Positions 43,816-56,108 are shown, numbered from the stretch's first letter. The stretch is DNA of 64,000 nucleotides from Persicaria tinctoria (GCA_037127255.1 JBANSL010000009.1:26748475-26812474), one strand, 5' to 3'. The notes: generated by a model from the sequence alone, not told the origin. Translations and numbers: made by a program.

Positions 43816-46800
43816 ATGGCCGACGCCACCCCTAGCAAGCCGCCCTTCCACTCGGCTCTCACGATCTCCAACATCAAAAACTGAATCCCCAACATCCTTG
43901 ATCATGAATCTAGTTCATATACCATGTGTTCTCACCTCTTCACGACCCATGTTAAGGCTCATAAGGTCCTCCACCATATCGATTCATCTACCGCTCGTCC
44001 CGCCACTAAGGACGACGATCTCTTTGCTTAACTAGACATCATCGTTCTTCAATGGATCTTCAACACCATCTCCAAAGATCTTTTTGACAACCATCCTCGA
44101 CCCCAAAGACAACGCCTTGGGTGCCTGGACCAAGCTTCAGGAACTCTTTCAGAACAACAAGTCCACCCGTGCCGTCTACCTAGAGCACGAATTCTCAAGT
44201 TCAAGCTTGCGTCTTTCCCGTCGATCTCCGCCTACTGTCAGCATCTGAAAACCCTGTCTAATTAATTGGCCGTCGTCGACTCCAAACCTAGCGCTACTCG
44301 CCTTGTACTCCAGGTACTTTCGGGTCTTCCCTCTGAATACAATGCTGCTACTACTCATATTCAGCAGACAGAACCTCTCCCCACCTTCGAGAAGACCCGG
44401 TCTCAGTTGATCTTGGAGGAGACTCGCCTTCACCGTCAGACCACCGACGCCGCCAAGGAGAAAACTGCCTTGGTCTCGTCAAGCGACCTTGACGAAACCT
44501 ATGCCTCGCAACGAAGCCGCGGCAACGACCAACCCACTCAATGAGGCGGCGGCCGCGGCCACAGTCGCAACACTGGTCGGATGCCCCTCGCCCCTCCTGG
44601 TCTCCCGTCCCCGGCTTCACCCCTCCCTGGATGCCCTATGGCTACCCGCCTCCGTCATATCGCCCACCGAGACCATATCCCCACAGTCAGTAAGGAGCGG
44701 GCTTATTGGGTCCAGCTCCTCGATCCGCCGGTCACCAGGCCTACCCGTCTTTGTCTTATCAGGCCTACGCTCCGACTGATGTGCATCACGCCTTCTCTTC
44801 TATGCAGTTGAGACCTCCTGACTCCGCTTGGTACATGGACACTGGCGTGACCTCCCATATGATGAACTCCTCAGGGTACTCTTTCTTCTATCTCTTTTAA
44901 GGGTCATGCACACTCTATTATCGTCGGCAACGGTGATCGTCTTGCTACTTTGGGTATTGGCCACGCCACATTACGGACCCCAACCAACCCTTTACCAATG
45001 TATTCATTGCCCTCAAACTTGTCAAAAACCTTATCTCTGTCCGTCAGTTCACCAACAATAATGTTTCTCTTGTATTTGATCCATTTGGTTTCTCTGTGAA
45101 GGATCTTACTACGGGGGTTACTCGCCTGACAGCACCGGGGAGCTCTATCCTGTGTCGTCGCCCTCACCGTCTCGTCCGTCGTGTGTAGTCGCCCTCTCTG
45201 CATCGTCGTCCAATCTGTGGCATGCACGCCTTGGCCATCCCAGTGATGCCGTTTTAGATTTGCTTCATTCTAAGAGTCTAGTCAAATGTAATAAAGAGCC
45301 TCGCTCTAGTTTATGTTCTTCCTGTCAGTTAGGCAAGCATGCCAGACTACCATTTCAGCGGTCTTTTAACACTACTTTTGCACCATTTGATATAATTCAT
45401 AGTGACATTTGGACCTCTCATGTGCCTAGCAAGGAGGGTCACAAGTACTACCTCCTGTTTTTGGACGATTATAGTCATTTCTTATGGGTTTTCCCGTTGC
45501 ATTTCAAGTCTCAAGCATTTCCTATATTTATCAAATTCCATGCTTACATCAAAACACAATTTCAAACATCTATCAAATGTTTCCAATGTGACAATGGCCG
45601 TGAATTTGATAACAAAGACTTTCACACTTTCTTCAACACAAATGGGATCTCCTATCGTTTGTCTTGCCCCTATACTTCCCAGCAGAATGGCAAGGTTGAA
45701 TGAATCATTAGAATCATTACCAACATGATGCGCTCTCTCCTCTTTCACGCATCTATTCCCCTTTCCTATTGGCATCACGCCTTATCAACCACATGCTATC
45801 TCCTCAACATTCTTCCATCTACTACCCTACACCATCGCTCGCCAACTCAGGCACTTTATTGCACCTTGCCTAGGTATGATCACTTTCGTACTTTCGGGTG
45901 CTTGTGCTTCCCAAACCAGTACTTCACCGCCCCTCATAAGCTTCACTCGCGCTCCATTTCTTGTGTCTTCCTTGGCTATCCGTCTGATCATCGCAGTTAC
46001 CTTTGCCTCGATGTGAAGACCCATAAGCTTATTCTGTCACGTCATGTCACCTTTGATGAGTCTCGCTTTCCCTTTTCTTCTCTTCCTCTCCCCTCTTCCA
46101 CGCTTCCTGTGTCCCAGTCTGAGTCAGAGTCTTCCTTCCCATACTTTCTCCTTCCTCAGAGCTCTACCGGTGCTCCTGCCTCTCCCCCTACACCGCCCCC
46201 ACCGCCACCGGCCTCCTCCTCCTACCACCAGACCGCACACCCGTAGCATCTCTGGTGTATTCAGAACTCGTTAGATCGTCTCTATGAACGCCACCCATCA
46301 CCCCGCCAACCCCTCCCTGAGTACTCCCGATTACCCCCCCCCCCCCGTCACACTAGATGCCGCGGCCGCAGCATTGTGCTGCGCCCGTGGCATATCAACC
46401 TGTCGTGGCTACGTTGCCGCGGCCGCAGCAGTTTGCCGCGCCCGCCGCACCGTCTACTCCCGCCCCCACCGATTCCCAAATCCCTCTTGCCTCACACCCA
46501 ACCTCCCTTCCCCCCCCCCCCCCCCACCTCCCACAAAACAGCCCTCCTCGACCCGAATTGGTAGGTGACTATGCTCGACGAATACATGGCCCTTACAAGG
46601 AATGGTACATGGGTTCTAATTCCTCGCCCTCCTGAAGCGAACATCATTCACTGTATGTGGCTCTTCCGCCACAAGTTCCGCTCTGATGGGTCGTTGGAAC
46701 GCTACAAAGCTCGTCTTGTGGTTAACGGTCGATCTCAGTAGGAAGATATTGATTGTGATGAGACATTCAACCCCGTGGTCAAGCTTGCCACTATCCGAGT

Positions 46801-47975
46801 GGTGTTGAGCTTAGCACTATCGCGACATTGGGCTATTAATCAGCTGGATGTCAAGAACGCCTTTCTACATGGTCATCTGAATGAGACAGTTTACATGTTT
46901 CAGCCGTCGGGGTTCGCTGATACTGATTGTCCCAAGCACGTTTGTCTCCTAAAGCGCTTTTTGTATGGTCTGAAACAGGCTTCGCGAGCTTGGTTCCAAC
47001 GCTTTGCTTCTCATCTGCTATGCTTGGGCTTTGTTGGCAGTCGCTCAGATACGTCTCTGTTTATTTATCGCAGAGGCACAGACATGGCCTTTCTGTTACT
47101 ATATGTCAACGACATCATCCTCACCGCCTCATCTGATGCTCTTCGGACGTCAATTATTTCCCAGTTGAGTGCCGAGTTCGCCATGTCAGATATGGGTCCG
47201 TTGTCTTACTTCTTGGGCGTCGTCGTACAACGTCATGCGTATGGGCTGTTTCTCTCACAGAGTAAGTATGCTGTCGAGATTATTGCTCGAGCCAAGATGA
47301 GTAACTGCAAGCCAGTTGTGACCCATGTGGATACTTCCAACAAGCTCAGTGCTCACTCTGGTCCTCTGTTTGATGATCCGACGTTGTACCGGAGCCTCGC
47401 CGGTGCATTGCAGTATCTTACGTTTACTAGGCCAGACATCACTTACGCCGTTCAGCAGATCTGCCTGTTCATGCATGCGCCCAGGGAACCACACTTTCAG
47501 GCCTTGAAGCGGATCATCCGGTGCATCAGTGGTACCCTCGAGCTGGGCACGCCGATCACTCCTTCCTCTCGGCATGACCTCGTGGTCAGCGAAGCGACAA
47601 TCTGTAGTGTCTCGCTCTATGGCCGAGGTTGAGTACAAGGGTGTCGCCAACGTTGTCTCCGAGTGCTCATGTCTGTGCAATCTCCTACTTGAGCTCCGCT
47701 GCCCTCTTCAGAAGGTCACCCTGGTCTACACTGACAACGTCTCCGACGTCCATCTGGCTAGCAACCCAGTCCAGCATCAGCGAACGAAGCACATTGAGCT
47801 CGACCTCCACTTCGTTCGGAGCAAGGTTGCTCTTGGACATGTTCATGTTCTACATGTCCCATCCTCCTATCAGTACGCTGATATATTCACCAAGGATTTA
47901 CCTCATCAGTTTTTCCTTGATTTTCGGTCCAGTCTCACTGTACGGGACCCTCCACTTTCAACTGCGGGGGTTTGA
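43816..47975 (+). pseudogene. Copia Gag-Pol, multiply disrupted
   Basis: Remnants in order: Gag from ATG 43816 with early stops, then LQVLSGLPSEYNAATTHIQQ near 44310, and a protease-like stretch (WYMDTGVTSHM, where an active site would read D-S/T-G) near 44830. Integrase lies at 45152-45703 (LWHARLGHPSD, then CDNGREFDN and SQQNGKVE). The frame is broken by TGA at about 45701 and resumes at 45725. RT occupies 46775-47632 (LDVKNAFLHGHLNETVYM) with YVND in place of the catalytic YVDD near 47103. RNase H (RSMAEVEYKGVANV) is in a shifted frame to 47975. Proline/C-run expansions near 46200-46530 disrupt the linker. It is clearly inactive. Confidence 0.92.
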
Positions 47976-48289
47976 TAGATTACATAGTCTTCATATTGTA
48001 TAGTGGGTAAAAAGGCCCAATCCATTGTAACCTATATATATGATTGATCAATGAATGAAACCCACAAGGAGAACTTTACATCAATTCTAGATTCCTACAC
48101 CTCCATTAAAAAAAATATAAACTATTTTACCTTTTTAGCATTTTTTTGACGCTAAAAAATGTATAATTATAAAAAAAATTGTTATTTTTTACAATTTCTT
48201 AAATATTAATTAAAAATAATATAATATATTTTATATAATTTTGACCTTTTCACAAACATAGTTCTATTAATGACATTGATATTTTACAA

Positions 48290-48395
48290 ATTGGGGCACT
48301 TTGCAAAATAGCCACGAAATAGGGCATAATTTGCAAAATGTCCACGTTTTTGGACAATTTTGTGAAATGTCCACAATATATACTGCTTTGTTCTA
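48290..48395. repeat. Candidate terminal repeat of a gene-carrying MULE
   Basis: Short words TTTGCAAAATAGCCACG and TTTGCAAAATGTCCACG repeat here. They resemble the ends of the MULE at 7552 and the edges of the 15793-25617 segment. I did not find a matching inverted end downstream, so this is only suggestive. Confidence 0.35.
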
Positions 48396-48665
48396 CACGC
48401 TCTCTCTCCGACGCTCTCTCTCTCCTTTGCGTTGCTCTCTCTCCGACGCGCTCTCTCCTTCGCGCTGCTCTCTCTCTGACGCGCTCTCTCCTTCGCGCTC
48501 TCTCTCCGACGCTCTCTCTCTCCTTCGCGCTTCTATCTCTCCGATGTTCTCTCCTTCGCGCTGCTCTCTCTCTCTCTGGCGCTCTCTCTCCTTCGCGTTT
48601 CTCTCTCTCCGACACTCTCTCTCTCTCCTTCACACTGCTCTCTCCTCCTACGCTCTCTCTGCTGC
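48396..48665. repeat. CTCTCTC / CGACGC / CTTCGCG minisatellite
   Basis: CT-rich imperfect repeats with CGACGCTCTCTC and CTCCTTCGCGCTG units, like an expanded plant 5' leader. Frames on both strands of 120-145 residues are artefacts of this repeat. A consensus splice donor GTAAGTAT follows at 48743. Confidence 0.8.
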
Positions 48666-49472
48666 ACAACTGCTCGCCGATACCGCCGATCTCTCCGATC
48701 CAATCAAAACCACCGATTTTGACGTTCCTCCAATATAATCAAGTAAGTATAGCATTCCAGTAATGATTGAGTTCGAAACTGGATTGAAATCACAGAAAAT
48801 TTGCGCCAAAGGCGCAAATTTTCTTCGATTTGTTAACGTTTCTGAGTAGATTCTGAAGTATACAATCGAATATAGTAATCAGTGCAATGGAATCATAGAG
48901 CGCAATGTTTCTTCAATTTTTTAAGGGTTGGAGTCGATTTTGAAGTCTCAAGGTGTTTGTGTTTATGTTTCTTTGTCAAATTGCACTGTGAAGGCTTTGA
49001 AATTGAGCATACATGTGACAAATTTTGGTTTGAAATTGGGATGTTTGATTCACTGCACTTCTTTCATCTTTTTGAAATTGCCCTGAAAATGCAGACTTTG
49101 TGACATCTACTTGTTCGACAAAATGCCAAAGAGACAAACCACAGTTTGAGTGGTGTCCGAATGTTTTACTTAACAATCAATCGAAGATCGATTGATAAGG
49201 AAAATTGATCTTTTCTTCTGCTGACTTTGTTTCTTTGCTTGCAGGATCACCGTCGATCAAAGGTTTCAGTTCAGCAGTTTGTGGCTTGAACTTGTGGAAT
49301 GTAGGATGTGCATTAGAAGACATTGCAGTTAGAAGACGTTGCACTGAAATTGTGGTTTAATGGGAATGCTACTGCTTCTTTTCTTTCTGCTTTTAGTATC
49401 AAGGAAACTACATTTTATTTATTTATTTATTTACTAAGCTGATCATGGCATATTGTCATTTTGCTATTAGTT

Positions 49473-49784
49473 ATGGAATCATCTGGTAGTGCAGAAATTC
49501 CAGAGAAGGAGGTAACTGAGAGAGGTCTTGACAGGGACAAAAAAGATGAAAATAAAGAAGGAATGTATGATCAGCATCCGGAGAGTGAAGGTGGTTCATA
49601 CATCAAAGCCTCGGACCAGCATCTGTTGTTCTTAAGTAAGCTATATCCATTGTTGCTCCTTGTTGCAGTTTCCTTGTTCTTAAGTGAGTTGTATGGATCG
49701 CAGTCTCTTGTTGGGTTTTGGGTGATTAGATTATTTCTACCTGTTGCTCTTCGGTTTGATCGACCCTTGGCTGAATGCGAATGA
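49473..49784 (+). CDS. Small ORF next to Mpv17 fragment, copy 1 (unrecognised)
   Basis: A 103-residue frame preceded by a splice-acceptor-like TTGCTATTAG. The N-terminus is charged (EIPEKEVTERGLDRDKKDEN) and followed by a hydrophobic helix (LYPLLLLVAVSLFLSEL). I do not recognise a family. A near copy lies at 50749-51445 and carries a stop codon. It may be an exon of a captured gene rather than an independent protein. Confidence 0.4.
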   Translation: MESSGSAEIPEKEVTERGLDRDKKDENKEGMYDQHPESEGGSYIKASDQHLLFLSKLYPLLLLVAVSLFLSELYGSQSLVGFWVIRLFLPVALRFDRPLAECE

Positions 49785-50560
49785 ATTGGTGTTGTCTTTT
49801 GTGTTATCCTGACTGTTGCTGCGGTTGGTTATAAAAGAAGATAATTCTGTATAGTGTGATGTTATCTCAGCTACTGTTGGTTCAATATCATTGTATTTGC
49901 TAAACTGTTGCAATTAGGTGAAATCGTGACTTGTCTTGATGATAGGTTAACTAGCCAGTACGATTCAATTGTGAATCGTTCTATTTTATTTGATCAACCT
50001 TGAAAGGAATAGATCTTTCCCTTTTTGCAAGAATAACTAATGTTCTCGCTCATGCTACTTTTCTCGTCTCATCTTTTTCAATGCTAGAGGGAGGTAACAA
50101 ATGTCACAAAATTATATGGCTCCGAATCCTCCGATAGTTAGGGACCGAATATGGTACCGTTGCTCCAATAAAGATGCTCACTGCTGTTTTTTTAGGTTAG
50201 CGTATACTCTCCTGAAGATCCTGCCTCAAAATTATGTGGGTTAAATTTGTGTTGTTAATAAATTCTGATTGATGTTAAAAATCAAAATTTGCATTGTCAT
50301 TCTCATGATATATAATTCAGTTCGAATGAATGTAAGTATGAAGGTGTTACAATTTTCCTGGAGTTGAAAACAGATCAGTTGTGTTGTTCTGATGGCTGAT
50401 GCATTTTTGTGCACTAGGTTTGGTTTGGTTCAGTTCTTATTTTATAAAGTCTTGATTTTGAGCTAGGTTCCAATTTTGTTCGCGATTGACATAGTACCAA
50501 ATTGCCACTTATTAGTACAAGATTTCAATTTCCATTTACCATTGCAATAATTTATTTTAG

Positions 50561-50684
50561 GTGAGCACTACACAGACATTGTTGCTAGATTAAAAAGGGA
50601 TTTGCTCCCTACATTCCTAAATGGCATCATGTACTGGCCTGCGTGCGACTTCATCACATACAGATTTGTTCCCGTTCACCTGCA
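50561..50684 (+). pseudogene. Mpv17/PMP22-family exon fragment
   Basis: An exon bordered by TTTTAG and GTTAGT encodes EHYTDIVARLKRDLLPTFLN, then YWPACDFITYRFVPVHLQ. The W-P...F..F(V)P core is the signature of the Mpv17/PMP22 peroxisomal and mitochondrial membrane protein family. The flanking exons of a full gene are not present, so this is a captured or truncated fragment. It lies about 65 bp before the second copy of the small ORF. Confidence 0.7.
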
Positions 50685-50748
50685 GGTTAGTCTTTCAGCT
50701 TTCTGTTTCATGCCATTTGTCAATGGGCATGTCATTTTGCTATTAGTT

Positions 50749-51445
50749 ATGGAATCATCTGGTAGTACAGAAATTCCAGAGAAGGAGGTAACTGAGAGAG
50801 GTCTTGACAAGGACAAAAAAGATGAAAATAAAGGACTGTATGATCAGCCTCCGGAGAGTGAAGGTGTTTCATACATCAAAGCCTCGGACTAGCATCTGTT
50901 GTTCTTAAGTGAGCTATATACATTGTTGCTCCTTGTTGCAGTTTCCTTGTTCTTAAGTGAATTGTATGGATCGCAATCTCCTGTTGGGTTTTGGGTAGAC
51001 CTGTCAAAACACAACCCGACCCGGCGACCCGACCCGAAAAATCTCCGACCCGAACCCAAAAATTTTGACCCGAATTTTTTTTCCGACCCGAACCCGAAAA
51101 ACCCGAAATTTTCCGGGTAATCTGGGTTTCGACCCGGTGACCCGATTGACCCGATAATTTTGACCCGGTTGATTTATAATTATATATAATTAATTTTTTT
51201 ATATATAATTAAAATTTATCACAAAATTATCAAATAATGTTTTTTTTAATAAAAAAAAAATTGACAAACCCGAAATCGACCCGAACCCGATCAAACCCGA
51301 GTTCGAGTCAACCCGGAATCCGTTTTACTCGAGACCCGAAGTGACCCGACCCGAATGACCCGTTTGACAGGTCTAGTTTTGGGTGATTAGATTGTTGCTA
51401 CTTGTCGCTCTTCGGTTTGATCGACCCTTGGCTGAATGCGAATGA
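50749..51445 (+). pseudogene. Small ORF copy 2, with stop codon and hAT insertion
   Basis: Parallel to 49473-49784 (EIPEKEVTERGLDKDKKDEN, then LLLLVAVSLFLSELYGSQS). It has TAG at 50890-50892 and a 380-bp hAT-type insertion at 50996-51375, after which IRLLLLVALRFDRPLAEC resumes and ends at TGA 51443-51445. Confidence 0.8.
50996..51375. mobile_element. hAT-type MITE with perfect 8-bp TSD
   Basis: Termini TAGACCTGTCAAA on both strands. The perfect 8-bp duplication GTTTTGGG lies at 50988-50995 and 51376-51383. The duplicated sequence at about 49700-49725 is the empty site. The arms are built of CCGACCCGA-type repeats around an AT-rich core. Same family as 13794-14579. Confidence 0.95.
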
Positions 51446-51990
51446 ATTGGTGCTGGTGGGGGTTGGGTTTGTGCAGCACTTAGGTTGGTCGCCTCGGATG
51501 CAATTGCTCGCTTTTGGGCAATTCAACAGAGCTCGTTGCTCAAGCCCTGGTTGATCCGTGGGCTACTCTACTTGTGTGTGCTGTGCTCCCGCTCCTCACT
51601 CTTTGTTTCACCATTTTGTGGGCTGTTGCGTGTCTGTCGGAGCGTGTTGGTAGCAATCCCATGAACACACATTGCAAGAGCTGTCATGGGTTAAGGGTAA
51701 TTAGTGCTATTGGTTAGTTGATCTTTTTAATAACGGTTTCATCTCTTTGCTAAGTGATATGGAGCTCCTAGTGAGGTATTGGATTTGAACAAATCAAAAA
51801 TATGGTTGACCGAATACTTGATCAAAACTGAATAGTTTGAAAACCTATATATGATCAAGACTGTGTACATATACTTTTTTGGGATACTTTGTAATTCATT
51901 TATTCTTTTCCTTCAACAAAAAACAGTTCAAAGTTCAAACCCATATATTATTAAGATTTGCTTCCTTCTTCAGTTTATTTTAATTTTTAG
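51446..51990. other. No recognised gene
   Basis: A 67-residue frame at 51514-51717 includes a hydrophobic run (LLVCAVLPLLTLCFTILWAVA) but no known domain. It may be the tail of the captured segment. Confidence 0.4.
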
Positions 51991-52009
51991 CGTAAAAAAT
52001 CAACATGGT

Positions 52010-52990
52010 ATTTCTCAACATGTTGAGCAAATTTTCACCACTAATTGTAACTAATATCAGTGTCAGCACTAATTGTAACTAATATCAATGTCAGCACTAA
52101 TTTTCACCACTAATTGTAACTAATGTCAGTGTCAGCACTAATTTTCACTACTAGTTGTGCAAAAATAAAGTATTAATGAGCAAAAATAAGAGCATGTTGT
52201 GCAATAATTTATTGAGAAAGTATGAAATTATATTGAGAGAAAAATAAGATCATGTTGAGAACAAATTCACAACTCTCAATTGTTGTGCAAAAATAACCTA
52301 TAGTTGAGCAAAAATAAGATGATGTTGAGCAAAATTTCACCAATCCTCCATGTTGTGCAATTATTATTGTCTATTGATTAGCAAAAATAAGATCATGTTG
52401 CGCAATAATCTATTAAAAAGTATAAAATTATATTTACAAAAAATAAGATCATGTTGAGACACAATTTCACAAGTCTCGAATGTTGTGCAAAAATAAAGTA
52501 TTGATGAGAAAAAATAAGAGCATGTTGTGCAATAATTTATTGAGAAAGTATGAAATTATATTGAGAGAAAATAAGATCATGTTAAGAACAAATTCACAAG
52601 TCTCGATTATTGTGCAAAAATAACCTACAGTTGAGCAAAAATAAGATGATGTTGAGCAAAATTTCACAAATCCCCATGTTGTGCAATTATTGTCTATTGA
52701 TGAGCAAAAATAAGATCATGTTGTGCAATAATCTATTAAAAAAGTATAAAATTATATTTACAAAAAATAAGATCATGTTGAGACACAATTTCACAAGTCT
52801 CGAATGTTGTGCAAAAATAAAGTATTGATGAACAAAAATAAGAGCATGTTGTGCAATAATTTATTGAGAAAGTATGAAATTATATTGACAGAAAATAAGA
52901 TCATGTTGGGAACAAATTCACAAGTCTCGATTGTTGTGCAAAAATAACCTATAGTTGAGCAAAAATAAGATGATGTTGACCAAAATTTCT
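52010..52990. repeat. Higher-order tandem array of TTGTGCAAAAATAA-type motifs
   Basis: A unit of about 326 bp recurs (marker AAAGTATTRATGA at 52167, 52495 and 52819), roughly 2.5 copies. Each unit is itself made of shorter GTTGWGCAAAAATAAGATSATG-like motifs. A separate short array of CACTAATTGTAACTAATRTC units lies at 52035-52148. It is non-coding. Confidence 0.85.
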
Positions 52991-53038
52991 TTATCTAGCT
53001 TGTGGTAGTTCTATAGACTTATCTCATACTCCCTCCGT

Positions 53039-53264
53039 TCGGCAAAACTTGTCGTTTACTATTCATGCACACTTTTTTAGAACGATAAAAACTATATAAA
53101 ATATTTATTTTTTTATAAAATTTTTTTAACAAGTTTGTACTTATTAATAATAACTACGAAGTTGTTAAAAAATTATTAAAAAAACTAGATATTTTATATA
53201 TTTTTTAGCTCCTAAAAAAGCGTGCATGAATAGTAAAGTGTCAAGTTTTTCCGAACGGAGGTAG
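53039..53264. mobile_element. Stowaway-type MITE
   Basis: Termini CTCCCTCCGTTCGGCAAAAC and TTTTTCCGAACGGAGGTAG, TA flanks at 53037-53038 and 53265-53266. 226 bp, same family as 6239-6475 in opposite orientation. It lies within the TTGTGCAAA-repeat region. Confidence 0.9.
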
Positions 53265-53599
53265 TATATTTTTGCTAACTTCTAGTTAGCAAAAATATAT
53301 GCAAATTAAATTAGATTTAAAAATTAATAGGATTTTTTTATAGATTTTTTTAATTAATAGGATTTGTTAGCTTTTTTTATTTTTTTATTGAAGATTAATA
53401 ATAAAAAAGAATTAGATTTAAAAATTAAATTACTAACTAACCTAATTGATATGCCATGTCTAAAAAAACTAACTAACCAAAACGTAATCTTATTGTTTGC
53501 ATGAGGATATATGCAAATCCAGAATCTAGAAACTTACCCAGATCTTATCACCAAAACGTTATTCATCTTCTTTTTATATTTTTGATGTTTTCATAAATA

Positions 53600-53810
53600 C
53601 TTGATGTTGAGCAAATATAATCTATTGTTGAGCAAATATAAGAGTACGTTGTGCAAATATGATCCAAGTCTAGTTTTTTTTTTTTTTTACATTTTGTCGT
53701 GTAAATATAAGAATACGATGTGCAAATATAATCGTAAGTTGTGCAAATATAACATTTTGTTGTGCAAATATAAGTTTATGTTGTGCAAATAATAGTTTAT
53801 ACAATTTGAT
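53600..53810. repeat. Second cluster of TTGTGCAAATATAA motifs
   Basis: At least seven GTTGWGCAAATATAA or close variants in about 200 bp. It is related to the array at 52010-52990 and separated from it by the MITE and about 330 bp of AT-rich DNA. Confidence 0.8.
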
Positions 53811-54060
53811 TTCTTTATAACTCTGTCAGCACTAAAAATTGCAACCACTGCTGGCTTAACTGATATTCATCAGAGACTACAAAGGATATCATTTAGCAAG
53901 GATAACATTTAGCTAATTGATAGATACCACAATAAACGATAAGTAGATGTAGTAGGTGGATATGTGGAAAAAGTGGACATGTGGAGATAGTTTCTTCCAC
54001 GCTATATGCACATCAAGGTAAATATTGAACTATCAATATTATAATACTAAAGGAGAAGTC
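53811..54060. other. No recognised feature
   Basis: AT-rich spacer before the second LINE. Confidence 0.5.
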
Positions 54061-54211
54061 GCCTAACCCATGTGACCCCATCCTGGTACCTCTCTCTTCT
54101 CTCTCCTCTCTCTCCTCTCCATCCCGGTGTTCCCCTTGCTCCGCCTTCTCCGGTCGATTGGCCATGGCGCGGCGCTGCTGCCGCCGTTGGCCACCTACCT
54201 GAGCCCTATTC

Positions 54212-56108
54212 TTGAATCCCCAATCCCCAAACCCCATTCCTCAAACCAACATCAATCTAACCCTAACTGTTCTAGATCTAAAACCCCTCCCAAATTTAGC
54301 CAAACCTTTGTCTACAACCCTCAATTTATCAATCATCAAACTAAATCTGCCACATGCAACTGGAATGGTGGATGGGATTGCCCGAATTTGGCTTTGCCGT
54401 GGCCTGAGGGCTTCGTTCTGGGCAACCCCCTCTCCAGTCTGTCCAACAACACCAACCCGAGAGGACGACTTCCAATCTCGATGTGGATGGATGACCGCTT
54501 CCTTCTCAAGAACTCAAATCATCAACAACTTCAACAGTGCCGGCCTACTCTGGTGCGTCTGGCTCCCCTTCTGTGTGACCCACGCTCGGAAACTGGACGT
54601 TGCAGGTGTACGCCTTGGCTGCTGTCAACACTGGCTGAGGAGCAACCCTGTATTTGTAAATTTCGGTCTGTTTTTTAGTCTTCTCACAACCCTCTCCAAA
54701 TCTGGGGAAAAAACATATGCAAACCCAAACCTTCAAAAAAAATTCAGCACAAAACTTTTAAGTCGCTATACTGTTTTTGCAAATTTCTTTGCTTCAGTTT
54801 CTACTCCTATCAAGCCCAAACGTGCGGAAGTTACTGGCTCAGGCGGAATACCATCTCTCTAGTTCTGCAGGTTAAGATTATGAAGGGCGCCAGTTCAACT
54901 ATCAAGACGATTCCAAGAACAGATAAGACTCGGATCTTTGCATGCAACTCGGTCGCTCAAAACCTAGCTCGTCCGGGGCAAATTGGCTCCAAGATGGTCA
55001 TCAATCCAATAAGCAGAACTCTACCTATGAGAGATAAGTTTCTAAACATTGATGCTTATAATATTACTATTATTTCTTTATTATGCTTGAATATCTGGTT
55101 CCTATGTATGATTTCTTACTCCCGCTTGGCTGCCAGATCAATGCTTATTTTACTATAAATAATAAGATTCGTGGGTTTGCTCAATCCCCTTATGATAGAA
55201 TGCAACAGATGGTTAATTCTGCTTACTTTTCTGAAGGTGCAATGGTTGTGAACAATATTATGCTTTGTATCCAATCCCTTGCCGTCAGTAATAAGATCCC
55301 TTATCAGGTTGTTAAGTTTTTTGAGCTTAGCTTTAATGATGTCATGCTTTTAGCGTTCTCTAAACTTCCCCTCCTGCTTGAGAAACCAGATTGTATTTTT
55401 AGATATTTCAATGTTAATCTTAGAATCTGTTATTTGATGATGCATGTTTTATTGAGAAACTGTCCACATGGAAAAAAGAACAGGAATTTGTTGGTTCTTA
55501 AGAACCACACAGATGAAAGTTCAGCTATAACCAATTTTCCCTATCTAATTCATAAACACAGGCCAGAAAATATGCTTCAGCTAATTAACTGTAGGAACTG
55601 GAAAAAGTCATGGATCAGAACTCAAACAAGGATCTCAGGTATGCTTCTAGTGGAAAGCACATATAAGAATTGGGGTGAAACTCAAGGTATGCCAATCTTC
55701 AAAACTCTCAACAAAAAACTCAAGCCAATCCCCACTGGTGTCTTTGATTACCTAGTGGTGGTAAGCTGCCCTAACCTTACAATCAAACCCTTGCAAACCA
55801 AATTTGCTGCAAAACTTCCTTCCACAAATCTCAAATACACAGATAGGACAAGAGAAACTCAACAAGAGCAAATGTCACCTTGCCTGAAGCAGATGCCACA
55901 CGAACCTGATGAAGGAAGAAACTCAACTATAGCAAATGAAGATAACAAGAAAGCAAAAGCTGAGAAGAAGATTTATAGTACGATTTCTATAAGGCAGAGT
56001 CTTGATCATTGTAAATATACAAAGTATGTTCTATACATTGTAATGTGCAAATCCTTTGGCAGAAAGAAATTTCACACTTGTCATTATATCAACTTATTAT
56101 ATGATTAA
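54212..56108 (+). pseudogene. LINE ORF1-like region, decayed
   Basis: Overlapping frames 54212-54862 and 55083-56108 fill the place of ORF1. The second (341 residues) is moderately basic, with a Lys/Glu-rich tail (NEDNKKAKAEKKIY), but no CCHC knuckle or RRM is obvious. Assigned by position and not by domain. Confidence 0.45.

Larger units (their letters stand above)
43473..48099 (+). mobile_element. Old Copia LTR retrotransposon with short LTRs
   Basis: LTRs 43473-43602 (130 bp) and 47973-48099 (127 bp) start TGATAGATTAC and end TCCTACA. They differ at several bases and by an indel near the 3' side. 5-bp flanks CCTCG and CCTCC match at four of five positions. A TGGTATCGCAGC primer site and an ACTGCGGGGG polypurine tract are present. 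Internal coding is broken in many places, so this is a much older insertion than the Copia at 16051. Confidence 0.93.

Noticed and set aside
46284..46635. Proline-rich frames near 46.3-46.6 kb
   Set aside because: They come from C-runs in the decayed Copia linker between integrase and RT.
48250..48738. Arg/Glu-rich (minus) and Ser/Leu-rich (plus) frames
   Set aside because: By-products of the CT-rich minisatellite.
52010..53000. Possible CRISPR-like array of repeats and spacers
   Set aside because: The sequence is plant nuclear DNA. The units are about 326 bp with no constant repeat-unique spacer pattern and no cas genes.
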